A stretch of DNA of 64,000 nucleotides, taken from the NCBI RefSeq assembly GCF_050948215.1, contig NW_027488769.1:248001-312000 (forward strand). The letters run 5' to 3'. Positions 39,076 to 52,852 of the stretch are shown piece by piece. The number at the start of each line of letters is the position of its first letter. The first letter of the stretch is position 1. Made by a program: the position numbers and the translations under genes. The notes under the pieces were generated by a model. The model was given only the letters and a program-made list of their open reading frames with translations. It ran no database searches and was not told the DNA's origin. Origin of the DNA: Halictus rubicundus. Taxonomy: Eukaryota; Arthropoda; Insecta; Hymenoptera; Halictidae.

Positions 39076-41116
39076 AATCTATCCTATCCTATCTTCTATC
39101 CTATCCTATCCTCTATCCTATATTATCCTCTATCCTATCCTATCCTTCTATACTATCCTATCCTCTATCCTATTCTATCTTCTATCCTATCGTATCCTCT
39201 ATCCTATCCTATCCTCTATCCTATAATCTATCCTCAATCCTATCCTCTATCGTATCCTATCCTCTATAATATCGTATCCTCTATCCTATCCTATCCTCTA
39301 TAATATCGTATCCTCTTTTCTTTAATATCATCTATCCTATCCTATTCTCTATCCTATCCTATCCTCTATCCTATTCCATCAACTATCCTATCCAATTCCC
39401 TACCCTATCCTCTATCCTATCCTATCCTCTATCCTATCCTATCCTCTATCGTATCCTATCCTCTATCCTATCCAATCCTATATCCTATCCTATCCTCTAT
39501 CGTCTCCTGTCCTCTCTCCTATCCAATCTCCTATCCTATCCTCAATCCTATCCTATCCACTATCCTATCCTATCCACTATCCGATCCTATCCAATCCTCT
39601 GTCCTGTCTTCTATCCTCTTCTCTATCCTATCCTATCCTATATCATATTCTCTATCCTATCCTATCCTCTATCCTATCCAATCCTCTATCCTATACTCTA
39701 TCGTATCCTATCCTCTATCGTATCCTATCCTCTATCCTATAATATCCCATATAATATCCAATCCTCTATCCTATCCTCTATCCTATCCTTTCCTCTATCC
39801 TATACTATCCTCTATTCTATCATATCCTCAATCCTATCCTATCCTCTATCCTATTGTCTATCCTATCCTATATTCTATCCTATTCTCTATCCTATCCTAT
39901 CCTCTATCGTCTCCTGTCCTCTCTCCTATCCAATCTCCTATCCTATCCTCAATCCTATCCTATCCTCTATCCTATCCTTTCCTCTATCCTATCCTATCCT
40001 CTATTCTACCCTATCCTCAATTATATCCTATCCTCTATCCTATTGTCTATCCTATTCTATCCTCTATCCTATTCTCTATCCTATCCTATCCTCTATCCTA
40101 TCCTATCCTCTATCCTATCCTATCCTCAATCCTATCCTATCCTCTATCCTATCCTATCCTCTATCCTATTCTATACTCCATCCTATCCTATCCGCTATCC
40201 TATCCTATCCTCTATCCTATCCTATCCTCTATCCTATCCGATCTCCTATCCTATCCTCTAACCTATCCTATCCTCTATCCTATCCAATCACCTATCCCAT
40301 CCTCTATCATATCCAATCACCTATCCTATCCTCTATTCAATCCTATACTCTATCCTATCCTATCCTCTATAATATCCTATCCTCTATCCTATCCTATAAT
40401 CTATCCTATCCTATCCTCTATCCTATCCTATCCTCTATCCTATCCTATCCTCTACCCTATCCTATCCTCTATCCTATCCTATCCTCTATCCTATCCTATC
40501 CTCTATCCTATCCTATCCTCTATCCTATGCTATCCTCTATACTATCCTATCCTCTATCCTATTCTAACTTCTATCCTATCGTATCCTCTATCCTATCCTA
40601 TCCTCTATCCTATAATCTATCCTCAATCCTATCCTCTATCGTATCCTATCCTCTATAATATCGTATCCTCTATCCTATCCTATCCTCTATAATATCGTAT
40701 CCTCTATCATATCCTATCCTCTTTCCTTTAATATCATCCATCCTATCCTATTCTCTATCCTATCCTATCCTCTATCCTATTCCATCAACTATCCTATCCA
40801 ATCCCCTATCCTATCATCTATCCTATCCTATCCTCTATCCTATTATATCCTCTACCGTATCCTATCCTCTATCCTATCCAATCCTATATCCTATCCTATC
40901 CTCTATCGTCTCCTGTCCTCTCTCCTATCCAATCTCCTATACTATCCTTAATCCTATCCTATCCACTATCCTATCCTATCCAATCCTCTGTCCTATCCTC
41001 TATCCTATTCTCTATCCTATCCTATCCTCTATCCTATTCTCTATCCTATCCTTTCCTCTATCCTATCCTATCCTCTATTCTACCCTATCCTCTATTATAT
41101 CCTATCCTCTATCCTA
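39076..41116 (+). repeat. Satellite modules between the 19- and 29-copy arrays
   Basis: Holds TTTAATATCAT words near 39320 and 40727, the TTGTC-ATATTC word at 39854 and TTGTC-CTATTC near 40044. It is closely related to 29.2-30.3 kb and 37.3-38.2 kb. One private word, TATTATATCCTCTACCG, lies near 40842. No gene-like content. Confidence 0.75.
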
Positions 41117-41204
41117 TTGTCTATCCTATTCTATCCTCTATCCTATTCTCTATCCTATCCTATCCTCTATCCTATCCTATCCTCTATAATATCCTATCCT
41201 CTAT

Positions 41205-41697
41205 CCTATCCTATCCTCTATCCTATCCTATCCTCTATCCTATCCTATCCTCTATCCTATCCTATCCTCTATCCTATCCTATCCTCTATCCTATCCTATC
41301 CTCTATCCTATCCTATCCTCTATCCTATCCTATCCTCTATCCTATCCTATCCTCTATCCTATCCTATCCTCTATCCTATCCTATCCTCTATCCTATCCTA
41401 TCCTCTATCCTATCCTATCCTCTATCCTATCCTATCCTCTATCCTATCCTATCCTCTATCCTATCCTATCCTCTATCCTATCCTATCCTCTATCCTATCC
41501 TATCCTCTATCCTATCCTATCCTCTATCCTATCCTATCCTCTATCCTATCCTATCCTCTATCCTATCCTATCCTCTATCCTATCCTATCCTCTATCCTAT
41601 CCTATCCTCTATCCTATCCTATCCTCTATCCTATCCTATCCTCTATCCTATCCTATCCTCTATCCTATCCTATCCTCTATCCTATCCTATCCTCTAT
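41205..41697 (+). repeat. Perfect 17-mer array, 29 copies (longest)
   Basis: Twenty-nine identical P-P-H units, 493 bp, the longest uninterrupted run in the window. It is bounded on the left by an AATAT variant (41188-41192) and on the right by a GATAT variant (41698-41702), then P-H and P-P-P-H. The left flank lacks the ACTATCCGATCTCC word of its relatives. Confidence 0.96.
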
Positions 41698-41832
41698 GAT
41701 ATCCTATCCTCTATCCTATCCTATCCTATCCTCTATCCTATCCTATCCTCTATCCTATCCTATCCTCTATCCTATCCTATCCTCTATCCTATCCTATCCT
41801 CTATCCTATCCTATCCTCTATCCTATCCTATA

Positions 41833-43977
41833 ATCTATCCTATCCTATCTTCTATCCTATCCTATCCTCTATCCTATATTATCCTCTATCCTATCCTATC
41901 CTTCTATACTATCCTATCCTCTATCCTATTCTATCTTCTATCCTATCGTATCCTCTATCCTATCGTATCCTCTATCCTATCCTATCCTCTATCCTATAAT
42001 CTATCCTCAATCCTATCCTCTATCGTATCCTATCCTCTATAATATCGTATCCTCTATCCTATCCTATCCTCTATAATATCGTATCCTCTTTTCTTTAATA
42101 TCATCTATCCTATCCTATTCTCTATCCTATCCTATCCTCTATCCTATTCCATCAACTATCCTATCCAATTCCCTACCCTATCCTCTATCCTATCCTATCC
42201 TCTATCCTATCCTATCCTCTATCGTATCCTATCCTCTATCCTATCCAATCCTATATCCTATCCTATCCTCTATCGTCTCCTGTCCTCTCTCCTATCCAAT
42301 CTCCTATCCTATCCTCAATCCTATCCTATCCACTATCCTATCCTATCCACTATCCGATCCTATCCAATCCTCTGTCCTATCCTCTATCCTATTCTCTATC
42401 CTATCCTATCCTATATCATATTCTCTATCCTATCCTATCCTCTATCCTATCCTATCCTCTATCCTATACTCTATCGTATCCTATCCTCTATCGTATCCTA
42501 TCCTCTATCCTATAATATCCCATATAATATCCAATCCTCTATCCTATCCTCTATCCTATCCTCTATCCTATCCTTTCCTCTATCCTATACTATCCTCTAT
42601 TCTATCATATCCTCAATCCTATCCTATCCTCTATCCTATTGTCTATCCTATCCTATCCTCTATCCTATAATCTATCCTCAATCCTATCCTCTATCGTATC
42701 CTATCCTCTATAATATCGTATCCTCAATCCTATCCTATCCTCTATAATGTCGTATCCTCTATCATATCCTATCCTCTTTTCTTTAATATCATCTATCCTA
42801 TCCTATCTATGCTATCCTCTATACTATCCTATCCTCTATCCTATTCTAACTTCTATCCTATCGTATCCTCTATCCTATCCTATCCTCTATCCTATAATCT
42901 ATCCTCAATCCTATCCTCTATCGTATCCTATCCTCTATAATATCGTATCCTCTATCCTATCCTATCCTCTATAATATCGTATCCTCTATCATATCCTATC
43001 CTCTTTCCTTTAATATCATCCATCCTATCCTATTCTCTATCCTATCCTATCCTCTATCCTATTCCATCAACTATCCTATCCAATCCCCTATCCTATCATC
43101 TATCCTATCCTATCCTCTATCCTATCCTATCCTCTATCGTATCCTATCCTCTATCCTATCCAATCCTATATCCTATCCTATCCTCTATCGTCTCCTGTCC
43201 TCTCTCCTATCCAATCTCCTATACTATCCTCAATCCTATCCTATCCACTATCCTATCCTATCCAATCCTCTGTCCTATCCTCTATCCTATTCTCTATCCT
43301 ATCCTATCCTCTATCCTATTCTCTATCCTATCCTTTCCTCTATCCTATCCTATCCTCTATTCTACCCCATCCTCTATTATATCCTATCCTCTATCCTATT
43401 GTCTATCCTATTCTATCCTCTATCCTATTCTCTATCCTATCCTATCCTCTATCCTATCCTATCCTCTATCCTATCCTATCCTCAATCCTATCCTACCCTC
43501 TATCCTATCCTATCCTCTATCCTATTCTATACTCCATCCTATCCTATCCGCTATCCTATCCTATCCTCTATCCTATCCTATCCTCTATCCTATCCGATCT
43601 CCTATCCTATCCTCTAACCTATCCTATCCTCTATCCTATCCAAACACCAATCCCATCCTCTATCATATCCAATCACCTATCCTATCCTCTATTCAATCCT
43701 ATACTCTATCCTATCCTATCCTCTATAATATCCTATCCTCTATCCTATCCTATCCTCTATCCTATCCTATCCTCTATCCTATTCTATCCTCTATCCTATC
43801 CTATCCTCTATCCTATCCTATCCTCTACCCTATCCTATCCTCTATCCTATCCTATCCTCTATCCTATCCTATCCTCTATCCTATCCTATCCTCTATCCTA
43901 TGCTATCCTCTATACTATCCTATCCTCTATCCTATTCTATACTCCATCCTATCCTATCCGCTATCCTATCCTATCCT
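41833..43977 (+). repeat. Module repeated at 61158-63030 (block B)
   Basis: CTTCTATACT at 41901 lies 19325 before its match and TTTAATATCAT at 42094 lies 19308 before its match; the 17-bp difference is an extra unit containing CGTAT near 41944. Shared rare words include CTATCTATGCTATCC (42805 and 62113) and CCAAACACC (43640 and 62948). Private words here are CTACCCCATCC near 43364 and CACCAATCCC near 43645. Confidence 0.82.
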
Positions 43978-45925
43978 CAATCCTATCCTATCCACTATCC
44001 TATCCTATCCAATCCTCTGTCCTATCCTCTATCCTATTCTCTATCCTATCCTATCCTCTATCCTATTCTCTATCGTATCCTATCCTCTATCGTATCCTAT
44101 CCTCTATCCTATAATATCCCATATCCTATCCAATCCTCTATCCTATCCAATCACCTATCCCATCCTCTATCATATCCAATCACCTATCCTATCCTCTATT
44201 CAATCCTATACTCTATCCTATCCTATCCTCTATAATATCCTATCCTCTATCCTATCCTGTCCTCTGTCCTATCCTATACTCTATCGTATCCTATCCTCTA
44301 TCGTATCCTATCCTCTATCCTATAATATCCCATATCCTATCCAATCCTCTATCCTATCCAATCACCTATCCCATCCTCTATCATATCCAATCACCTATCC
44401 TATCCTCTATTCAATCCTATACTCTATCCTATCCTATCCTCTATAATATCCTATCCTCTATCCTATCCTATCCTCTATCCTATCCTCTATCCTATCCTAT
44501 CCTCTATCCTATCCTATCCTCTATCCTATCCTATCCTCCATCCTCTATCCTATCCTCTATCCTATCCTATCCTCTATCCTATCCTATCCTCTATCCTATC
44601 CTATCCTCTATAATATCGTATCCTCTTTTCTTTAATATCATCTATCCTATCCTATTCTCTATCCTATCCTATCCTCTATCCTATTCCATCAACTATCCTA
44701 TCCAATTCCCTACCCTATCCTCTATCCTATCCTATCCTCTATCCTATCCTATCCTCTATCGTATCCTATCCTCTATCCTATCCAATCCTATATCCTATCC
44801 TATTATCTATCGTCTCCTGTCCTCTCTCCTATCCAATCTCCTATCCTATCCTCAATCCTATCCTATCCACTATCCTATCCTATCCACTATCCTATCCTAT
44901 CCAATCCTCTGTCCTATCCTCTATCCTATTCTCTATCCTATCCTATCCTATATCATATTCTCTATCCTATCCTATCCTCTATCCTATCCTATCCTCTATC
45001 CTATACTCTATCGTATCCTATCCTCTATCGTATCCTATCCTCTATCCTATAATATCCCATATAATATCAAATCCTCTATCCTATCCTCTATCCTATCCTC
45101 TATCCTATCCTTTCCTCTATCCTATACTATCCTCTATTCTATCATATCCTCAATCCTATCCTATCCTCTATCCTATTGTCTATCCTATCCTATCCTCTAT
45201 CCTATAATCTATCCTCAATCCTATCCTCTATCGTATCCTATCCTCTATAATATCGTATCCTCAATCCTATCCTATCCTCTATAATGTCGTATCCTCTATC
45301 ATATCCTATCCTCTTTTCTTTAATATCATCTATCCTATCCTATTCTCTATCCTATCCTATCCTCTATCCTATTCCATCAACTATCCTATCCAATTCCCTA
45401 TCCTATCCTCTATCCTATCCTATCCTCTATCCTATCCTATCCTCTATCCTATCCTATCCTCTATCGTATCCTATCCTCTATCCTATCCAATCCTATATCC
45501 TATCCTATCCTCTATCGTCTCCTGTCCTCTCTCCTATCCAATCTCCTATCCTATCCTCAATCCTATCCTATCCACTATCCTATCCTATCCAATCCTCTGT
45601 CCTATCTTCTATCCTCGTCTCTATCCTATCCTATCCTATATCATATTCTCTATCCTATCCTATCCTCTATCCTATCCAATCCTCTATCCTATACTCTATC
45701 GTATCCTATCCTCTATCGTATCCTATCCTCTATCCTATAATATCCCATATAATATCCAATCCTCTATCCTATCCTCTATCCTATCCTTTCCTCTATCCTA
45801 TACTATCCTCTATTCTATCATATCCTCAATCCTATCCTATCCTCTATCCTATTGTCTACCCTATCCTATATTCTATCCTATTCTCTATCCTATCCTATCC
45901 TCTATCCTATTCTCTATAGTATCCT
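43978..45925 (+). repeat. Module related to 34531-36500 and 33321-34000
   Basis: Carries two tandem CAATCAC blocks, TTTAATATCAT near 44631 and 45320, ATAATGTCG near 45284 and TTGTC-ATATTC near 45852. It ends near 45918 with a CTATAGTATCC variant, where the sub-family of the next region begins. Confidence 0.78.
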
Positions 45926-46014
45926 ATCCTCTATCCTATCCTATCCTCTATCCTATCCTATCGTCTATCCTATCCTATCCTCTATCCTATCCTGTCGTCT
46001 ATCCTATCCTCTAT

Positions 46015-46218
46015 CCTATCCTATCCTCTATCCTATCCTATCCTCTATCCTATCCTATCCTCTATCCTATCCTATCCTCTATCCTATCCTATCCTCTATC
46101 CTATCCTATCCTCTATCCTATCCTATCCTCTATCCTATCCTATCCTCTATCCTATCCTATCCTCTATCCTATCCTATCCTCTATCCTATCCTATCCTCTA
46201 TCCTATCCTATCCTCTAT
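46015..46218 (+). repeat. Perfect 17-mer array, 12 copies, followed by double heptamer
   Basis: Twelve identical P-P-H units, then a second CCTCTAT directly after the last one (46219-46225). The CTATATCATCC word follows near 46347. The same order appears at 48199 and 49700, so this is a second variable array locus. Confidence 0.93.
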
Positions 46219-48198
46219 CCTCTATCCTATCCTATCCTCTATCCTATCCTATCCTCTATCCTATCCTATCCTCTATCCTATCCTATCCTCCATCCTATCC
46301 TATCCTCTATCCTATCCTATCCTGTATGCTATCCTATCCTCTATCCTATATCATCCTCTATCCTATCCTATCCTCTATACTATCCTATCCTCTATCCTAT
46401 AATCTATCCTCAATCCTATCCTCTATCGTATCCTATCCTCTATAATATCGTATCCTCTATCCTATCCTATCATCTATAATATCGTATCCTCTATCCTATC
46501 TTATCCTCTATAATATCGTATCCTCTATCATATCCTATCCTCTATTCTATCCTATCCTCAATCCTATCCTATCCTCTATCCTATTGTCTATCCTATCCTA
46601 TCCTCTATCCTATTCTCTATCCTATCCTATCCTCTATCCTATCCTATCCTCTATCCTATCCTATCGTCTATCCTATCTTCTATCCTATCCTATCCTCTAT
46701 CCTATCCTGTCGTCTATCCTATCCTCTATCCTATCCTATCCTCTATCCTATCCTGTCCTCTATCCTATCCCATCTTCTATCCTAACCTATCCTCTATACT
46801 ATCAAATCCCCTATCCTATCCTCTGTCCTATCCTATCCTCTATCCTATCCTATCCTCTATCCTATCAAATCCCCTATCCTATCCTCTATCCTATCCTATC
46901 CTCTATCCTATCCTATCGTCTATCCTATCCTCTATCCTATCCTATGCTCTATCCTATCCTATCCCCTATCATATCCTATCCTCTATCCAATCCTATTCTC
47001 TATCCTATCCTATCCTCTATCCTATCCTCTATCCTATCCTCTATCCTATCCTCTATCCTATCCTATCCTCTATTCTATCCTATCGTCTATCCTATCCTCT
47101 ATCCTATCCTATCCTCTGTACTATCGTATCCTCTATCCTATCCTATCCTATCCTCTATCCTATCCTATCTTCTATCCTATCCTATCCTCTATCCTATCAT
47201 ATCCTCTATCCTATAATATCCTCTATCCTATCCTATCCTCCATTCTATCCTATCCTCTATCCTATCCTATCGTCTATCGTATCCTCTATCCTATCCTATC
47301 CTCTAACCTATCCTATCCTCTATCCTATCCTATCCTCTATCCTATCCTATCCTCTATCCTATCCTGTATCCTATCAAATCCCCTATCCTATCCTCTATCC
47401 TATCCTATCGTCTATCCTATCCTATCCTCTATCCTATCCTATCGTCTATCCTATCGTCTATCCTATCCTATCCTCTATCCTATCCTATCCTCTATCCTAT
47501 CCTATCCTCTATCCTATCCTATCTTCTATCCTATCCTATCCTCTATCCTATCAAATCCCCTATCCTATCCTCTATCCTATCCTATCCTGTATCCTATCCA
47601 ATCCTCTATCCTATCCTATCATCTATCATCAATCCTATCCTTTCCTGTATCCTTTCCAATCCTCTATCCTATCCTATCCTCTATCCTATCCTATCCTATC
47701 CTCTATCCTATCCTATCCTCTATCCTATCCTATCGTCTATCCTATCCTCTATCCTATCCTATCCTCTATCCTATCCTATCCTCTATCCTATCCTATCCTC
47801 TATCCTATCCTATCCTCTATCATATCCTATCATCTATCATCAATCCTATCCTTTCCTGTATCCTATCCAATCCTCTATCCTATCCTATCCTCTATCCTAT
47901 CCTGTCCTCTATTCTATCCTATCCTCTATCATATTCTCTATCCTATAATATCCTCTATCCTATCAAATCCCCTATCATATCCTCTATCCTATCCTATCCT
48001 CTATCCTATCCTATCCTCTATCGTATACTATCCTCTATCCTATCCAATCCTATATCCTATCCTATCCTCTATCGTCTCCTGTCCTCTCTCCTATCCAATC
48101 TCCTATCCTATCCTCAATCCTATCCTATCCACTATCCTATCCTATCCAATCCTCTGTCCTATCCTCTATCCTGTTCTCTATCCTATCCTACCCTCTAT

Positions 48199-48436
48199 CC
48201 TATCCTATCCTCTATCCTATCCTATCCTCTATCCTATCCTATCCTCTATCCTATCCTATCCTCTATCCTATCCTATCCTCTATCCTATCCTATCCTCTAT
48301 CCTATCCTATCCTCTATCCTATCCTATCCTCTATCCTATCCTATCCTCTATCCTATCCTATCCTCTATCCTATCCTATCCTCTATCCTATCCTATCCTCT
48401 ATCCTATCCTATCCTCTATCCTATCCTATCCTCTAT
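48199..48436 (+). repeat. Perfect 17-mer array, 14 copies, followed by double heptamer
   Basis: Fourteen identical units after a CCTAC variant, ending in the double heptamer (second CCTCTAT at 48437-48443) and then CTATATCATCC near 48530. The left flank is the CGTCTCCTGTC block (48072), unlike the arrays at 46015 and 49700. Confidence 0.93.
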
Positions 48437-49699
48437 CCTCTATCCTATCCTATCCTCTATCCTATCCTATCCTCTATCCTATCCTATCCTCTATCCTATC
48501 CTATCCTCTATCCTATCCTATCCTCTATCCTATATCATCCTCTATCCAATCCTATTCTCTATCCTATCCTATCCTCTATCCTATCCTCTATCCTATCCTC
48601 TATCCTATCCTCTATCCTATCCTATCCTCTATTCTATCCTATCGTCTATCCTATCCTCTATCCTATCCTATCCTCTGTCCTATCGTATCCTCTATCCTAT
48701 CCTATCCTATCCTCTATCCTATCCTATCTTCTATCCTATCCTATCCTCTATCCTATCATATCCTCTATCCTATAATATCCTCTATCCTATCCTATCCTCT
48801 ATTCTATCCTATCCTCTATCCTATCCTATCGTCTATCGTATCCTCTATCCTATCCTATCCTCTAACCTATCCTATCCTCTATCCTATCCTATCCTCTATC
48901 CTATCCTATCCTCTATCCTATCCTGTATCCTATCAAATCCCCTATCCTATCCTCTATCCTATCCTATCGTCTATCCTATCCTATCCTCTATCCTATCCTA
49001 TCGTCTATCCTATCGTCTATCCTATCCTATCCTCTATCCTATCCTATCCTCTATCCTATCCTATCCTCTATCCTATCCTATCTTCTATCCTATCCTATCC
49101 TCTATCCTATCAAATCCCCTATCCTATCCTCTATCCTATCCTATCGTCTATCGTATCCTCTATCCTATCCTATCCTCTAACCTATCCTATCCTCTATCCT
49201 ATCGTCTATCCTATCCTATCCTCTAACCTATCCTATCCTCTATCCTATCCTATCCTCTATCCTATCCTATCTTCTATCCTATCCTATCCTCTATCCTATC
49301 AAATCCCCTATCCTATCCTCTATCCTATCCTATCCTGTATCCTATCCAATCCTCTATCCTATCCTATCATCTATCATCAATCCTATCCTTTCCTGTATCC
49401 TATCCAATCCTCTATCCTATCCTATCCTCTATCCTATCCTATCCTATCCTCTATCCTATCCTATCCTCTATCCTATCCTATCCTCTATCCTATCCTTTCC
49501 TCTATCCTATCCTATCCTCTATCCTATGCTATCCTCTATCCTATCCTATCGTCTATCCTATCCTCTATCCTATCCTATCCTCTATCCTATCCTATCCTAT
49601 CCTCTATCCTATCCTATCCTCTATCCTATCCTATCCTCTATCACATCCTATCATCTATCATCAATCCTATCCTTTCCTGTATCCTATCCAATCCTCTAT

Positions 49700-49835
49700 C
49701 CTATCCTATCCTCTATCCTATCCTATCCTCTATCCTATCCTATCCTCTATCCTATCCTATCCTCTATCCTATCCTATCCTCTATCCTATCCTATCCTCTA
49801 TCCTATCCTATCCTCTATCCTATCCTATCCTCTAT
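49700..49835 (+). repeat. Perfect 17-mer array, 8 copies, followed by double heptamer
   Basis: Eight identical units after CCAAT-CCTCTAT, ending in the same double heptamer (second CCTCTAT at 49836-49842). CTATATCATCC follows near 49928. Confidence 0.93.
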
Positions 49836-52800
49836 CCTCTATCCTATCCTATCCTCTGTCCTATCCTATCCTCTATCCTATCCTATCCTCTATCCTATCC
49901 TATCCTCTATCCTATCCTATCCTCTATCCTATATCATCCTCTATCCTATCCTATCCTCTATACTATCCTATCCTCTATCCTATAATCTATCCTCAATCCT
50001 ATCCTCTATCGTATCCTATCCTCTATAATATCGTATCCTCTATCCTATCCTATCATCTATAATATCGTATCCTCTATTCTATCTTATCCTCTATAATATC
50101 GTATCCTCTATCATATCCTATCCTCAATCCTATCCTATCCTCTATCCTATTGTCTATCCTATCCTATCCTCTATCCTATTCTCTATCCTATCCTATCCTC
50201 TATCCTATCCTATCCTCTATCCTATCCTATCGCCTATCCTATCCTCTATCCTATCCTATCCTCTATCCTATCCTGTCGTCTATCCTATCCTCTATCCTAT
50301 CCTATCCTCTATCCTATCCTATGATCTATCCTATCCTATCCCCTATCATATCCTATCCTATCCCCTATCATATCCTATCCTCTATCCAATCCTATTCTCT
50401 ATCCTATCCTATCCTCTATCCTATCCTCTATCCTATCCTCTATCCTATCCTCCATCCTATCCTATCCTCTATTCTATCCTATCGTCTATCCTATCCTCTA
50501 TCCTATCCTATCCTCTGTCCTATCGTATCCTCTATCCTATCCTATCCTATCCTCTATCCTATCCTATCTTCTATCCTATCCTATCCTCTATCCTATCATA
50601 TCCTCTATCCTATAATATCCTCTATCCTATCCTATCCTCTATTCTATCCTATCGTCTATCCTATCCTCTATCCTATCCTATCCTCTATCCTATCCTATCG
50701 TCTATCGTATCCTCTATCCTATCCTATCCTCTAACCTATCCTATCCTCTATCCTATCGTCTATCCTATCCTATCCTCTAACCTATCCTATCCTCTATCCT
50801 ATCCTATCCTCTATCCTATCCTATCTTCTATCCTATCCTATCCTCTATCCTATCAAATCCCCTATCCTATCCTCTATCCTATCCTATCCTGTATCCTATC
50901 CAATCCTCTATCCTATCCTATCATCTATCATCAATCCTATCCTTTCCTGTATCCTATCCAATCCTCTATCCTATCCTATCCTCTATCCTATCCTATCCTA
51001 TCCTCTATCCTATCCTATCCTCTATCCTATCCTATCCTCTATCCTATCCTTTCCTCTATCCTATCCTATCCTCTATCCTATGCTATCCTCTATCCTATCC
51101 TATCGTCTATCCTATCCTCTATCCTATCCTATCCTCTATCCTATCCTATCCTATCCTCTATCCTATCCTATCCTCTATCCTATCCTATCCTCTATCACAT
51201 CCTATCATCTATCATCAATCCTATCCTTTCCTGTATCCTATCCAATCCTCTATCCTATCCTATCCTCTATCCTATCCTGTCCTCTATCCTATCCTATCCT
51301 CTATCCTATTCTCTATCCTATAATATCCTCTATCCTATCAAATCCCCTATCATATCCTCTATCCTATCCTATCCTGTATCCTATCCAATCCTCTATCCTA
51401 TCCTATCATCTATCATCATTCCTATCCTTTCCTGTATCGTATCCAATCCTCTATCCTATCAAATCCCCTATCCTATCCTCTATCCTATCCTATCCTGTAT
51501 CCTATCCTATCGTCTACCCTATCCTCTATCCTATCCTATCCTCTATACTATCCTATCCTCTATCCTATCCTATCCTCTATCCTATCCTATCGTCTATCCT
51601 ATCCTCTATCCTATCCTATCCTCTATCCTATCCTATCCTCTATTCTATCCTATCTTTTATCCTATCCTATCCTCTATCCTATCAAATCCCCTATCCTATC
51701 CTCTATCCTATCCTATCCTGTATCCTATCCAATCCTCTATCCTATTATATCATCTATCCTCCACCCTATCCAATCCTCGATCCTAGTCTATCCTCTATCC
51801 TATCATATCCTCTATCCTATAACATCCTCTATCCTATCCTATCCTCTATCCAATCCCCTATCCTATCCTATCCTCTATCCTATTCTATCCTCTATCCTAT
51901 CCTATCCTCTATCCTATCCTATCCTCTATCCTATCCTATCCTCTATCCTATCCTATCCTCTATCCTATTCTATCTTCTATCCTATCGTATCCTCTATCCT
52001 ATCCTATCCTCTATCCTATAATCTATCCTCAATCCTATCCTCTATCGTATAGCATCCTCTATAATATCGTATCCTCTATCCTATCCTATCCTCTATAATA
52101 TCGTATCCTCTATCATATCCTATCCTCTTTCCTTTAATATCATCTATCCTATCCTATTCTCTATCCTATCCTATCCTCTATCCTATTCCATCAACTATCC
52201 TTTCCAATCCCCTATCCTATCCTCTATCCTATCCTATCGTCTATAATATCGTATCCTCCATCCTATCCTATCCTCTATAATATCGTATCCTCTATCCTAT
52301 CCTATCCTCTATAATATCGTATCTTCTATCATATCCTATCCTCTTTTCTTTAATATCATGTATCCTATCCTATTCTCTATCCTATCCTATCCATATCCTA
52401 TTCCATCAACTATCCTATCCAATTCCCTATCCTATCCTCTATCCTATCCTATCCTCTATCCTATCCTATCCTCTATCGTATCCTATCCTCTATCCTATCC
52501 TATCTTCTATCCTATCCTATCCTCTATCCTATCAAATCCCCTATCCTATCCTCTATCCTATCCTATCCTGTATCCTATCCAATCCTCTATCCTATCCTAT
52601 CATCTATCCTCTATCCTATCCAATCCTCTATCCTAGCCTATCCTCTATCCTATCCTATCCTCTATCCTATCCTATCCTCTATCCTATCCTATCCTCTATC
52701 CTATTCTATCCTCTATCCTATCCTATCCTCTATCCTATCCTATCCTCTATCCTATCCTATCCTCTATCCTATCCTATCCTCTATCCTATCCTATCCTCTA

Positions 52801-52852
52801 TCGTATCCTATCCTCTATCCTATCCAATCCTATATCCTATCCTATCCTCTAT

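Larger units (their letters stand above)
45926..51856 (+). repeat. Distinct satellite sub-family with TCATCTATCATC words
   Basis: This region lacks composite-unit heads and has its own words: CGTCTATCC, CTAACC, CTTTCCTGTATCC and TCATCTATCATCAATCC. The last is at 47619, 47830, 49367, 49651, 50921, 51205 and (as CATCATTCC) 51406. CCAATCCTATTCTC lies at 46987, 48546 and 50386. A block of about 580 bp from 49140 recurs at 50694 (offset 1554). A single CGTCTCCTGTC block sits at about 48072, apparently inserted from the neighbouring family. No gene is seen. Confidence 0.82.
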
